Below, in pieces: positions 7,076-14,972 of a DNA stretch of 47,327 nt. The stretch's first letter is position 1, and every line of letters starts with the position of its first letter. Source of the stretch: Glutamicibacter ardleyensis (GTDB lineage: Bacteria; Actinomycetota; Actinomycetes; Actinomycetales; Micrococcaceae); contig NZ_BMKX01000015.1 of assembly GCF_014644555.1 (NCBI RefSeq), positions 1-47,327 on the forward strand, in the 5' to 3' direction. The notes beneath the pieces are model-generated. The model saw only the letters and a program-made list of their open reading frames with translations. It had not been told where the DNA came from and made no database searches. Position numbers and translations under genes: made by a program.

Positions 7076-8143
7076 TTATTGGAGTTCGAGTTTGATCCAG
7101 TCGCTTGTGACGTTGCCGGAGTATTTGATGATTTCTGAGAGGTGCCAGCCGTCGGGGATTCGGGGGTCACCGTTGCTGTACCAGCGGACGAGTGTTCCGG
7201 GTTTGAGATCCCACATGTTTCCGAAGCGTGGTGAGTCGGCTCGGATGTCGAAGTCGATCTGGCTGATCAGCTTGCGTGCGGTGAGCGCGGAGGTGGCGTT
7301 CTTCTGCAGCTGGGCGGCATCTTTGATGTTCTTGAACTGATCAATGACTTCCAGTGCGATCGGGCCGGTGCGGGATGCGGTGGCGACGAGCATGTCTATG
7401 CCGGATCCTTCGCCGATGGCTATCTGATGGGTGGCCATCGTTCGTCCCGAGCGTTTGTAGCTGATTCCTTTCAGGTCGGTTTTTGGTGCGGCGAGGTTGA
7501 CCTCGATGGTTTGTCCTTCGGGGCTGAGATCGCCGGTTCGCATGGTCCAACGCAGGGAGCCGTCGGGCGCCCATTCTGGCCGGAAGTCAATATCCGGACC
7601 GTCGTCAAGGTCCATGATCTCGGTGATCGCATCTAGGGCTGTATCGAGGTTGTACCCGTTGTAGGTTCGGGTTTCCCCTCCGGTGTAATCGTCCTCGTAT
7701 CGGATCGGTATGTTGCGTCCGATGCCGGTGGTGGCCAGCTGGATGAGTCGTTTGGCGATGGTGTCGTAGGAAAGGCCCGAGTATGTTTTCTTCCAGCTGG
7801 GGATGCTCGACGTGCGGTCTTCGGCGATGATACGAAGGTCGAATATTGACCAGATGTCATCGTGGGTGATGGTCAGTGACTGATCGTCTTTGGTGTAGTT
7901 GTCATCCCAGATGAGTCCGGCGTAGGTGACCACCCCGCCGTCTTCGACCACGATGAACCGCTCCATGGGTTCCAGGAGTCCGGCTTTCATGTGCGCTTTG
8001 GTGGCTTCGTCGTTGACGTTGAAGCTGGCGGTGTGGCTTGCCCCCGCGTTGGGTGCCCTCGACCAGGGGCAGTCCACGGTGCTGATGAGTGCTTTGTCTG
8101 CGAAGTTGGTGGCGGAGACACTCCAAACGCGTGATCCCTTCAT
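7076..8143 (-). CDS. Tail-tip / baseplate hub-like protein (355 aa)
   Basis: Follows the Dit-like gene, where siphophages keep the tail-associated (Tal/gp37-like) protein. Residues 1-120 contain W-S-R-A-P-N-A-G-A-S-H-T-A-S-F and a Y-A-G-L-I-W-D turn typical of hub-type domains that bind Dit. Residues 190-355 contain the W-x-L-K-P-G-T-L-V-R-W segment near the end. No lysin domain is fused. The start ATG has AAGGAG 7 nt upstream. Third codon positions favour C and A here, unlike the tape-measure gene. Confidence 0.7.
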   Translation of the reverse strand: MKGSRVWSVSATNFADKALISTVDCPWSRAPNAGASHTASFNVNDEATKAHMKAGLLEPMERFIVVEDGGVVTYAGLIWDDNYTKDDQSLTITHDDIWSIFDLRIIAEDRTSSIPSWKKTYSGLSYDTIAKRLIQLATTGIGRNIPIRYEDDYTGGETRTYNGYNLDTALDAITEIMDLDDGPDIDFRPEWAPDGSLRWTMRTGDLSPEGQTIEVNLAAPKTDLKGISYKRSGRTMATHQIAIGEGSGIDMLVATASRTGPIALEVIDQFKNIKDAAQLQKNATSALTARKLISQIDFDIRADSPRFGNMWDLKPGTLVRWYSNGDPRIPDGWHLSEIIKYSGNVTSDWIKLELQ

Positions 8144-8152
8144 CGGGTCTCC

Positions 8153-8920
8153 TTACATGTAGGTGTCGGTCACTTCGATCGCCAGTGCGCCGGTGCCTGT
8201 GGTTAGGGGAGCGAGTGCGACGTTCTGGGCGAGGCCCGGTGCGATGGTGTTCCACTGGTAGTCATTGAGACCACCCGTGGCCACAGCTCCGTCGATGCGG
8301 AGGATGCCGGTTGAGAGGTCCAGTGTGTGGATCTGCGAGGCGGTCAGCGGTGCGGTGACCGACACGGTTTTACCGCCCTTGGTGATCCGATACCCGCCGG
8401 GCATGGTTCCGCTGATCGTGAGGATCGGCGTAGCTGGGTAGGTGCCTCGCTGGAACACTCCGACCGAGGAACCGCCGGCCGTTGCGGTGAATACCTCGGC
8501 GCCACCGAACTTCCGGGGGTCAACCGCTTTCACCTGGATCGAATATTCGAGCAGCTTGTAGGCCGTCCAATCCATATCCGAGTTATCCACGAGCTTGACC
8601 CGCGCCCACTGGGCTTGGCCATCGGCTCGCACCGTCATGATCTCCGACCCACCCGAGAGCAGGGACGAGAGAATGTCTGCCCCTGCCCAACGGTCTCCCG
8701 GCGACTTCGCTGCAAACGCACCCTTGATCGTGACGAACCGGGATTCGAAGTGATCGACCGAATCAAAATCTCCGTCAGCATTAGGCCTTGACTCATCCCG
8801 CGTCTTGCGGGACGGGGCCTTCCACCATCCGTCAATATCGTCAACTTCGAAATACCCGTTGCGGTGGGATGGATTGTTCAGTTCCATCCCACCGATGATG
8901 AGGCTGAGATCATGCGCCAA
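8153..8920 (-). CDS. Distal tail (Dit-like) protein (255 aa)
   Basis: Immediately downstream of the tape measure gene and overlapping it by 11 nt, the standard place of Dit, which joins the tail tube to the tip. Residues 20-130 show the Dit N-terminal pattern (G-W-W-K-A-P, R-P-N-A-D-G-D-F-D, F-x-S-R-F-V-T-I-x-G) and residues 140-255 a galectin-like C-terminal beta domain. The start is read as TTG at 8920, because GGAAGG lies 8 nt upstream and no in-frame ATG is close. Confidence 0.78.
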   Translation of the reverse strand: MAHDLSLIIGGMELNNPSHRNGYFEVDDIDGWWKAPSRKTRDESRPNADGDFDSVDHFESRFVTIKGAFAAKSPGDRWAGADILSSLLSGGSEIMTVRADGQAQWARVKLVDNSDMDWTAYKLLEYSIQVKAVDPRKFGGAEVFTATAGGSSVGVFQRGTYPATPILTISGTMPGGYRITKGGKTVSVTAPLTASQIHTLDLSTGILRIDGAVATGGLNDYQWNTIAPGLAQNVALAPLTTGTGALAIEVTDTYM

Positions 8921-10901
8921 GGATCAGCCCTTCCTTTCGAGCTTCGTTCCGGAACTTCGGCCACAGCTTCTGGAACAACTCCTCGGAGTCACCACCTTGC
9001 ACCTGGTACACCGGCGCATAGGTCACCGATTTCGAACCGGTAGGCTGCGAGGCCTGAATCGGAGCGGTGACCGCGGCAAAGTTCACCGGGCCACCCTCAT
9101 CGGGCACATTGACCAAATTCGCCATCTGGTTATCAATCGCCGGAGCCACATCCTCAACACCGAGCAGTACGCCCTCGCCGATGTTCTCGCCGAAACCAGC
9201 GAAGACCCGGGACGGGGAATGAATGCCGAGTGCCGCTTTGAACGGGCCGACGATCCAACCAGGCAGCAGGTCGAGGAAGAAGTTACCGATCGTTCCTGCG
9301 AGAGACTGAATACCGTCGATCAGGCCTTGCACGATATTCTTGCCGGCGTTGAACAGCCAGTCTCCTGCGCCCTTGAGCACACCGAGGATCATGTCCGGCA
9401 AGCCGACGAAGAACGCGATCAGGTTGGCGCCCATTTCCTGAGCACCGGTCACGAAGCCCTGCCATAAGCCGACTAAGAACGCACCGATTGCGCCCCACAT
9501 GGCGTTCCACCCAGCGGCGAAGCCGGTGATCAGCTCCGTCAGCCAGTTGATGAAGCCGCCCCACACCTCGGTGCCCCAGGCGACGATGGTGTCCCAGTTT
9601 GCTACGAGTAGTGCGATCGCCGCGATCAGCAGGAGAATGCCTGCGATGATCCACGTGATCGGCGAAGCCCACATGACAGCGTTCACGATGCCCTGCACGA
9701 CGGCGAACGCACCCATGGCCAGCACGAGCGGACCAAGAATCGGTGCGAACTGCCTTAGACCTTCCAACAGCGGTTCGAGGATCGGCAGAGCGCCAGAGAC
9801 AATACCTCCGAAGGTTTCCTCCACGGTGCGTCCCAACTGCTTTAGCTGCGCGCCGGGCCCTTCACTGACTGCGTTACTCAGCTCTTCAGCCTTGCCAGCG
9901 GTCTGACCCATCCCACCATCTGCGGAAGTGAGCGCGTTAAGGAAGCCGGGGATCTCGTTCTTACCAATATCTTCCAGCGGGGTGCCAAACAGAGCGATCG
10001 CGGCCGACGCTTGCTGACCCGGATCCTTGATCCCTTGAAGCCCCGAGATGATCTCCTGCGAAGCCTGCTTGGCAGCCGCTCCACCGCCCAGCAGATCCTT
10101 GGCCGTTTGCTTACCAGACAGGCCGAGCGACTCAAGCGCGGACTGCGCTCCCTTGTCGTCCAGATCAGATGCGCGGATCATGAATTCCTTGAGCGCGTCA
10201 CCGGTCTTATCCATCTGGATCTTGCCGCCCTGGGCAGCATCAGCGATCAACCCCATGGCATTCGGACCGTCAATGCCGAGCGCTTGGAAGTCCTTGGCGT
10301 ATTCCTCCATGACCGGCAGCAGTTCACCACGCATGGCCTTGGGTACCTTCTGCGAGGCGGCCGCCATCAGGTCGAACGCTTCAGCGCTATCCTTGGCCAG
10401 CCCTGTGGAAACCATGACACCAGCAGACGCAGCGGTCTCGGTGACATCGGTACCGAGGGCCTTGGACAAAGCCATAGCCTGACCGGTGATATCTTCCAGT
10501 GCGGCCGAGCCAGCATCACGCATACCAGGGAAGGAAGACATCACGGTTTCCACCGCGTCGCCCACTTCCTGCAAGGATTCGCCGAAGGCATCAGAGTACA
10601 GTCCACCGGTCGCGGATGCTGCAGCTTCTGCCTGCCCCGCATCCAGCCCGAGGTTAGCAGTGAGCCCCTTGCTGACCGAACCCTTCTCAATCGCGAACTG
10701 GAAACCCTTGGCGAGGGCTGCACCTGACATTGCGCCGGCTGCCGCGCCCGCGCGAGGGTCCATCATGCCAGTGAAAGCCTTCTTGCCAGCGGACTTGAGC
10801 TTGCCACCCATGGTTTCTGCAGACTTCACTACGTCATCGAAGGCCTTATCGACCTTGTCAGCATTGCCAATAATGTCGAACATGAGCTTCTGGACAGCCA
10901 T
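8910..10901 (-). CDS. Tape measure protein (663 aa)
   Basis: The longest structural gene, placed between the tail chaperone pair and Dit. Residues 1-370 are Ala/Gly-rich helices of the TP901-type tape measure kind (phage tail tape measure with T-G-L-x-x-D and A-G-x-M-V-S-T-G-L segments). Residues about 370-435 are strongly hydrophobic. Residues 440-520 carry repeated W and G-F motifs. The C-terminal part has a G-I-H-S-P-S-R-V-F-x-G-F-G-E-N motif common in actinophage tape measures. Its helical length would set a fairly short tail (about 100 nm at 1.5 A per residue). Start: ATG with GGAGGG nearby. Confidence 0.92.
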   Translation of the reverse strand: MAVQKLMFDIIGNADKVDKAFDDVVKSAETMGGKLKSAGKKAFTGMMDPRAGAAAGAMSGAALAKGFQFAIEKGSVSKGLTANLGLDAGQAEAAASATGGLYSDAFGESLQEVGDAVETVMSSFPGMRDAGSAALEDITGQAMALSKALGTDVTETAASAGVMVSTGLAKDSAEAFDLMAAASQKVPKAMRGELLPVMEEYAKDFQALGIDGPNAMGLIADAAQGGKIQMDKTGDALKEFMIRASDLDDKGAQSALESLGLSGKQTAKDLLGGGAAAKQASQEIISGLQGIKDPGQQASAAIALFGTPLEDIGKNEIPGFLNALTSADGGMGQTAGKAEELSNAVSEGPGAQLKQLGRTVEETFGGIVSGALPILEPLLEGLRQFAPILGPLVLAMGAFAVVQGIVNAVMWASPITWIIAGILLLIAAIALLVANWDTIVAWGTEVWGGFINWLTELITGFAAGWNAMWGAIGAFLVGLWQGFVTGAQEMGANLIAFFVGLPDMILGVLKGAGDWLFNAGKNIVQGLIDGIQSLAGTIGNFFLDLLPGWIVGPFKAALGIHSPSRVFAGFGENIGEGVLLGVEDVAPAIDNQMANLVNVPDEGGPVNFAAVTAPIQASQPTGSKSVTYAPVYQVQGGDSEELFQKLWPKFRNEARKEGLILGA

Positions 10902-10919
10902 CAGCTACCCTCCTTCCAA

Positions 10920-11494
10920 TTACCGGCGACGAGCCGAACGAGGTGAACGCTTCTTCTCGCGAGCCTTCTTCTGCTGCTCGCTCCACTTTTCAGCGTTCTT
11001 TACGTACAGCACCCACATGTCGTAACGCATCTCCCACACGTTCAGCGGAGTGATGCCCGGCCACACATGGGAGATCGTGGGAATCCATTTGAAGACGCTC
11101 TGCTCGATGTCCTCGATATGGTCTAGGCCTCGGCCGGAATTCCTTCGTCCGGAGCGGAATCCGTCGGGGTTTCTTTTGGGTCTGCGCTCGACTTCTCTTC
11201 GTCATCGACGAGGAAACCCATCTCGCTCATCGGAAAGTCTGTGGCTTCGTCAAAGTCGAGGTACTCACCGGCAGCGCGACGGCACAAGAAGATCATGGCC
11301 CGCAACGCCTGGATGCCGTCCTCAGTCTCGATCAGATCGAAATGAGACTCGGCTTTCTCCATCCCACGGAAGACCTCCATGATGCCCTTGACACCCATGC
11401 CGGATTTGATCTTCAAGACATACAGATCGCCGAGGGTGGCCTTGGAGATGCCCTCGCGTAGTTCGTATTCTTTTCCTTGGATGACGAGTTTCAT
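10920..11494 (-). CDS. Tail assembly chaperone long form via programmed -1 frameshift (191 aa)
   Basis: The short-form frame contains the heptamer CCCAAAA (11,180 to 11,174) phased as GAC-CCA-AAA. A -1 slip there gives codon 108 AGA and an open frame of 84 more codons ending at TAA 10,920, eighteen nt before the tape measure start. The added part contains H-I-E-D-I-E-Q-S-V-F-K-W and W-E-M-R-Y-D-M-W-V-L-Y and ends in a basic tail. This matches the G/GT arrangement of lambda-like siphophages, whose two products chaperone tape measure and tube assembly. The alternate frame here was reconstructed by hand. Confidence 0.85.
11123..11494 (-). CDS. Tail assembly chaperone, short form (123 aa)
   Basis: The product of ordinary decoding of the same start as the frameshifted long form. 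It begins MKLVIQGKEYELREGISKAT, has a helical body with C-R-R-A-A-G-E-Y-L-D, and an acidic Ser/Pro tail in which the slippery site lies. It sits directly before the tape measure gene, which is diagnostic in siphophages. The start codon overlaps the stop of the upstream gene (TAATG). Confidence 0.88.
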   Translation of the reverse strand: MKLVIQGKEYELREGISKATLGDLYVLKIKSGMGVKGIMEVFRGMEKAESHFDLIETEDGIQALRAMIFLCRRAAGEYLDFDEATDFPMSEMGFLVDDEEKSSADPKETPTDSAPDEGIPAEA

Positions 11495-12075
11495 TAACCT
11501 TTTCCGTTCAATGCGTCGTTGATGGCCTTAGCGGCCTGCTCGTGCGCCAACTTGGCGCCCTTCTCAATTGGTTTCCACCAGTAGGGCATGCCGTACTGGG
11601 TCACGTACTGGCCCTCGCCAAACGTCGGGTGCCGGAACAATTTCTTGTTCCACACTTTCGACATGTTGTACTTGCTGCCGGATTTGTCCATCGTCTTATC
11701 GGCGACGATGCGAATACCGGAACGCTTCTTGCCAGCCACCACACGGGTCTTCAACTGAGCTTTAACCCGATCGCGAAGCTGCGTGGAACGCTGGCGAGAT
11801 GCTGCCTGCGCCTCGTACACGTTCACCGTGCGCAGATAGCCCTTGCGTCCATCGCGAGGCTTGACGCGGACGATCTTCTTGCCTGCACGCTTAGCCACAC
11901 CAGGCAACGGTCCGGAGAGTGCTTGGCGCTGATCGGCAATGATGCCATCGCCTACCGAGCGCAGGTTCCGGCGAAGGTTTCGAAGCATCGCCGGACCCTG
12001 CTCAGCACGGACCCGGTCAAGAGTCGCACGCAAGTTCTTCATGTCGAACTCAATGCCCGGGTCGTTGCCGCTCAT
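11494..12075 (-). CDS. HK97 gp10-like / minor capsid or tail-completion protein (193 aa)
   Basis: A very basic protein with helical N-terminus and a C-terminal G-x-P-Y-W-W-x-P-x-I-E-K-G pattern followed by an Ala-rich helix (A-A-K-A-I-N-D-A-L). That pattern resembles HK97 gp10-family proteins, which complete the head-tail joint. Those usually lie before the tail tube gene, whereas here it lies after it, between tube and chaperone. It shares TAATG overlaps with both neighbours. The family call is moderate. It could instead be a tail protein with a similar fold. Confidence 0.55.
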   Translation of the reverse strand: MSGNDPGIEFDMKNLRATLDRVRAEQGPAMLRNLRRNLRSVGDGIIADQRQALSGPLPGVAKRAGKKIVRVKPRDGRKGYLRTVNVYEAQAASRQRSTQLRDRVKAQLKTRVVAGKKRSGIRIVADKTMDKSGSKYNMSKVWNKKLFRHPTFGEGQYVTQYGMPYWWKPIEKGAKLAHEQAAKAINDALNGKG

Positions 12076-13100
12076 TAGAACGAAGTGTCGGTGGAACGGT
12101 AAACCGCGTAGATCGGCTCCACACCGGCCAGCAGGCCATCGAGCGAGGTGAAGTCCACTGACTGCGTGATCGGCTCCCCACCGTTGGATGCTGGGATCTG
12201 ACCGTCCAATTTCACAGAGGACAAGAAGATCTGCAACGTCGGACGAACACCGACAGAAATTTCCGCACCAGCTTCGAAGGTCAGCACGATCTGCAACGTC
12301 TCCTGATTCAGGAACGCGTCACGCAGCATATTGCTGTCATACTCCGCCACCATCGAACCAGTAGCTTCCACAAGTCCAACTTCTGGGCGACGGCCACGCT
12401 TGCCCTCGGACCCGAAGGTGAAACCACCCTCATCAATCCCGTTACCCACCGACAGGGAGAACTCGGTGATATTAGCCGCCGGAGTACCACCCACGGCGAG
12501 CGCGGTGCTGGTTGGTGGTGTGACTGAGCCGCCGATGTTGATGGAGCCGTGCACGAAGGTGAACAGTTCCATGTCGGCTGGGTAGACGGTGGGGACGTAG
12601 GCGGTGTCGGTGACGAGTTCGCGTGCGTTCCAGGTGGTGGTGAGTTTGACGATTTCGCCTTGGGCGGCGCTGAATTCGGAGGATTCGACGACTGCGCCGT
12701 GGAAGGTGTGAGGCTGGATCGCTCCGCCCCCGATAAGCGGTACGCCCTTCTGGATGGTGAAGGACGGCAATGCGTCCTTGGTCAGCGTGTGTACCTGCTG
12801 GTTTGCTGGTCCAGCGTCTACTTGTGCGCTGGTGCTGGCACCGAAGATTGCGTGCAGGAACAGGCCGAGGCCTTTGGTGGTGGCTTCGATCTCGATGTCT
12901 CCGCCGGACATTTCCTTGCCCAGGGCACGGCGTGCGGTGCGTGGGGTACGTGACCCTACACGTAGTCCTTCGCCTTGGACGAATTCTGGATTCCATGCGA
13001 GGGATTCGGAAATGAATTCCGGGAACTGCTGTGGTGTTGCTGGTACACCGTAGGCGGACTCTAGGCCGAAGCCGAGTGAGCAGTCTAGCTGTGTGGTCAT
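12075..13100 (-). CDS. Major tail (tube) protein (341 aa)
   Basis: Residues 5-60 (G-F-G-L-E-S-A-Y-G-V-P-A-T-P then G-S-R-T-P-R-T-A-R-R) match the start of actinophage tail tube proteins. A beta-rich body follows with an E-F-S-L-S-V-G-N-G-I-D segment around residues 215-225. It lies between head-tail joining genes and the tail chaperone, as expected for the tube subunit that polymerises around the tape measure. Codon third-position usage changes within the gene near 12,490: the 5' part favours C/A and the 3' part T/G. Confidence 0.8.
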   Translation of the reverse strand: MTTQLDCSLGFGLESAYGVPATPQQFPEFISESLAWNPEFVQGEGLRVGSRTPRTARRALGKEMSGGDIEIEATTKGLGLFLHAIFGASTSAQVDAGPANQQVHTLTKDALPSFTIQKGVPLIGGGAIQPHTFHGAVVESSEFSAAQGEIVKLTTTWNARELVTDTAYVPTVYPADMELFTFVHGSINIGGSVTPPTSTALAVGGTPAANITEFSLSVGNGIDEGGFTFGSEGKRGRRPEVGLVEATGSMVAEYDSNMLRDAFLNQETLQIVLTFEAGAEISVGVRPTLQIFLSSVKLDGQIPASNGGEPITQSVDFTSLDGLLAGVEPIYAVYRSTDTSF

Positions 13101-13102
13101 GG

Positions 13103-13267
13103 TCAGTTACCTCCAACCTGTTCGAAGTTTCGATCTTGCGCTAGGAGCTTGTCTGCCGCTGCTTTGGGGAGGCTGACTGTTTCGCCGTATTTGACGATCT
13201 GCCCGAGCAGGGGCACGTCGAGATCACCCAGTGGTGAGATGTTGCGGATCTTGATGTTCTGAGCCAT
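13103..13267 (-). CDS. Small head-tail joining-region protein (54 aa)
   Basis: Begins MAQNIKIRNISPLGDLDVP. AGGAG lies 6 nt before the ATG. The core K-Y-G-E-T-V-S-L-P-K-A-A-A-D-K-L-L-A-Q resembles the first 50 residues of the 124-aa protein at 14,520-14,894 (K-P-G-E-T-L-D-V-P-A-A-E-A-K-Q-L-I-D-Q). Both may be the same small beta/helix module. It ends 2 nt before the tail tube start. Probably structural or an assembly factor. Confidence 0.7.
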   Translation of the reverse strand: MAQNIKIRNISPLGDLDVPLLGQIVKYGETVSLPKAAADKLLAQDRNFEQVGGN

Positions 13268-13276
13268 GGGTTTCTC

Positions 13277-13750
13277 CTAGCCTCGGACTCGGTTGCGTGC
13301 TGTAAAGGTGGCGGTCACGTCTACGCCGCGGCCGGCTTGCAGGTACTCGTCGGGGGTTTGCCCGTCGGTTTGCACTCCGGTGAGCAGGCAGTGGCGGACG
13401 GTGCCGTTCAGGGTGGTGTCTTCCATGCGGACGTGGCGTTCGATGATGCCGAGCAGCTCGAACGCCCGTTCCTGCGAGGGAAGCTCTTGGGTGCCGTCGC
13501 CGCCGAAGAGGCAGGAAAACACTACGTCTACGGTGAGAGTCTCTTCGCGGCTTCGGTTGGTGCCCATGGTCGCGAAGTCCTGCTGTATTTCTAGCCGGGT
13601 TACTGCGACAATCTCGTCGGGCTCGAAGCTGCCGGGAGCACCAGGACAGACCAGCACGTCTTGTGTGGATGCCTCGGCGGCGAACAACTCGCTGATCTTC
13701 TCGTAGAGCGCCTTCTTGTACGCCATGCCGGCGGTAAAGGTGGAACTCAC
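13277..13750 (-). CDS. Tail terminator-like protein (157 aa)
   Basis: The start is placed at GTG 13,750, because GGAGG lies 6 nt upstream and the GTGA overlaps the upstream stop. A longer reading would run into the connector gene. The alpha/beta pattern (helix A-Y-K-K-A-L-Y-E-K-I, then strand-rich sequence ending T-A-T-F-T-A-R-N-R) and place between connector and tube genes fit the tail terminator (gpU / DUF3168-like), which caps the tube. The call is mainly by position. Confidence 0.6.
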   Translation of the reverse strand: MSSTFTAGMAYKKALYEKISELFAAEASTQDVLVCPGAPGSFEPDEIVAVTRLEIQQDFATMGTNRSREETLTVDVVFSCLFGGDGTQELPSQERAFELLGIIERHVRMEDTTLNGTVRHCLLTGVQTDGQTPDEYLQAGRGVDVTATFTARNRVRG

Positions 13751-14520
13751 GCGAACCCTCCGATCTGCTCGTGTGGAGTGCACAGCTCCACAACGCGGCG
13801 AGGAACGGCGAAACCGGACGGCGTGAACACATCATCGGTGGGATCTTGGCGAACGGTCGAACCGCCACCGCCCTGCTTGCCTATCTGCACCCAGTGCCGG
13901 ACCAGCTCACGAGCAGCTAGCCGAACGTTTGGCGGGATGCTCCGGCGCCCGGCCTGCACCGTCGCTGTCAGCAGACCCTGAGGGAAGACCCCCGACGATT
14001 GCCGTGTGCCCGCGTAGAGGATTGAATGCTCGATGTACCAGTCAGTGACGGGCACGCCGTCTACCTGCACCTGAGTCACTTCCTGAGTTGCCCAGGACAA
14101 GACCACCGAGGCGCTGCCACCGTTGGCTTCAAACGTGTAAGTCGAGAGCACCATCGGGCCAGTGATGTCTTCGATCACCGGAGTCGCTGCGGCGATGTAC
14201 AAACGCAGATCGTCCATGTAGACCTTGTTAGCGCGCTGTGCGCTCAGACCCTCTACTGCGTCTTCAACGCTGATGATGAAACGTGGATCTTCGGGCCACA
14301 CGTCAAACACATCGGTGTAGAGCAGGCCTGTGTCGGTTCCCCACGAGATGCGCCATCGGCCGGCCATGTCAGCCAGCAAGGTGGCCTTGCCGGTCGCTTG
14401 GTCTACCGTCGCAGTGCCGGGAGTGCCATCGGGGCGGATGACCTCGACCGTCAGCGTTGCACCGTCGGGGCGGGTCGTCCATTCGATGGTGTGCATTGAG
14501 CCGAGGTCAACCGAGGACAT
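13747..14520 (-). CDS. Head-tail connector / adaptor (gp6-like) (257 aa)
   Basis: Residues 1-85 form a beta-sandwich-like N-terminal domain. Residues about 85-130 contain S-V-E-D-A-V-E-G-L and L-R-L-Y-I-A-A-A-T-P-V-I-E-D-I-T-G, the helical signature of HK97 gp6-like connectors. A further beta segment and an R-L-A-A-R-E-L-V-R-H-W helix follow near 210. It sits just after the capsid genes and should join portal to tail. It is fused to an extra N-terminal domain, which makes it longer than the usual 100-200 aa adaptor. Confidence 0.75.
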   Translation of the reverse strand: MSSVDLGSMHTIEWTTRPDGATLTVEVIRPDGTPGTATVDQATGKATLLADMAGRWRISWGTDTGLLYTDVFDVWPEDPRFIISVEDAVEGLSAQRANKVYMDDLRLYIAAATPVIEDITGPMVLSTYTFEANGGSASVVLSWATQEVTQVQVDGVPVTDWYIEHSILYAGTRQSSGVFPQGLLTATVQAGRRSIPPNVRLAARELVRHWVQIGKQGGGGSTVRQDPTDDVFTPSGFAVPRRVVELCTPHEQIGGFA

Positions 14521-14894
14521 TAGTCAGCCTTACCCTTCGGCGCAGGCTTAGCCTTGGCTTCCGCGTCGGCCTTCGCCTTAGCATCTGCGGCTTCCTGCTC
14601 CTTGGCTTCCGCGTCGGCCTTCGCCTTCTCGTCCGCTTCCTTCTGGGCCTCGGCAGCATCAACCTTGGACTGACGCAACGCCGCCAGCGAGCTATTGCCA
14701 GCTGGAACAGTGGCCGTCTCAACGGTGCCCGTGTCCGTCGCCGTCTGAACATCATCAAGCGACACTGCAATGCCCTGATCGATCAGCTGCTTCGCCTCGG
14801 CCGCGGGCACATCGAGAGTCTCGCCGGGCTTAGGCCACTTCTTGCCGTTACGAGATCCGGAGATCAACGAACGCATGCGAATGGTGGGTGCCAT
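14520..14894 (-). CDS. Small capsid-region protein with Ala/Lys/Glu repeat tail (124 aa)
   Basis: Residues 1-48 form a small module (K-P-G-E-T-L-D-V-P-A-A-E-A-K-Q-L-I) similar to the 54-aa protein at 13,103. Residues 70-124 are a low-complexity helix rich in Ala, Lys and Glu with a 16-residue near-repeat (K-A-K-A-D-A-E-A-K). A comparable head-fibre or connector-binding protein is common after HK97-type capsid genes. The role is not established. Confidence 0.68.
   Translation of the reverse strand: MAPTIRMRSLISGSRNGKKWPKPGETLDVPAAEAKQLIDQGIAVSLDDVQTATDTGTVETATVPAGNSSLAALRQSKVDAAEAQKEADEKAKADAEAKEQEAADAKAKADAEAKAKPAPKGKAD
14552..14627 (-). repeat. Direct repeat of 28 bp, period 48 bp
   Basis: CTTGGCTTCCGCGTCGGCCT recurs at about 14,552 and 14,600 with the following bases also shared. 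It encodes the 16-residue near-repeat of the Ala/Lys/Glu tail, evidence of recent duplication. Confidence 0.75.
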
Positions 14895-14925
14895 GATCTT
14901 TCCTAACTGAAGTTGTGGGTCGGTA

Positions 14926-14960
14926 CTCTGGCGGCCGCGATGGGGGCGCGACCGCCAGAG
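14926..14960 (-). other. Strong hairpin after the capsid gene
   Basis: CTCTGGCGG and CCGCCAGAG, then CGCG/CGCG after one mismatch, give a 14-position stem around a 7-nt loop. No U-run follows. Its place directly 3' of the capsid gene suggests it protects or limits the capsid transcript. Confidence 0.65.
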
Positions 14961-14972
14961 AAACCGGGCTTA

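Noticed and set aside
10990-11205. 71-aa frame overlapping the tail chaperone region in the other reading frame
   Set aside because: Low-complexity Arg/His/Pro sequence. The CCCAAAA site and the W-rich continuation support the -1 frame instead.
12472-13116. Long Arg/His-rich minus-strand frame over the tail tube gene
   Set aside because: Typical out-of-frame product of a GC-rich gene. The tail tube frame has normal composition and a ribosome site.
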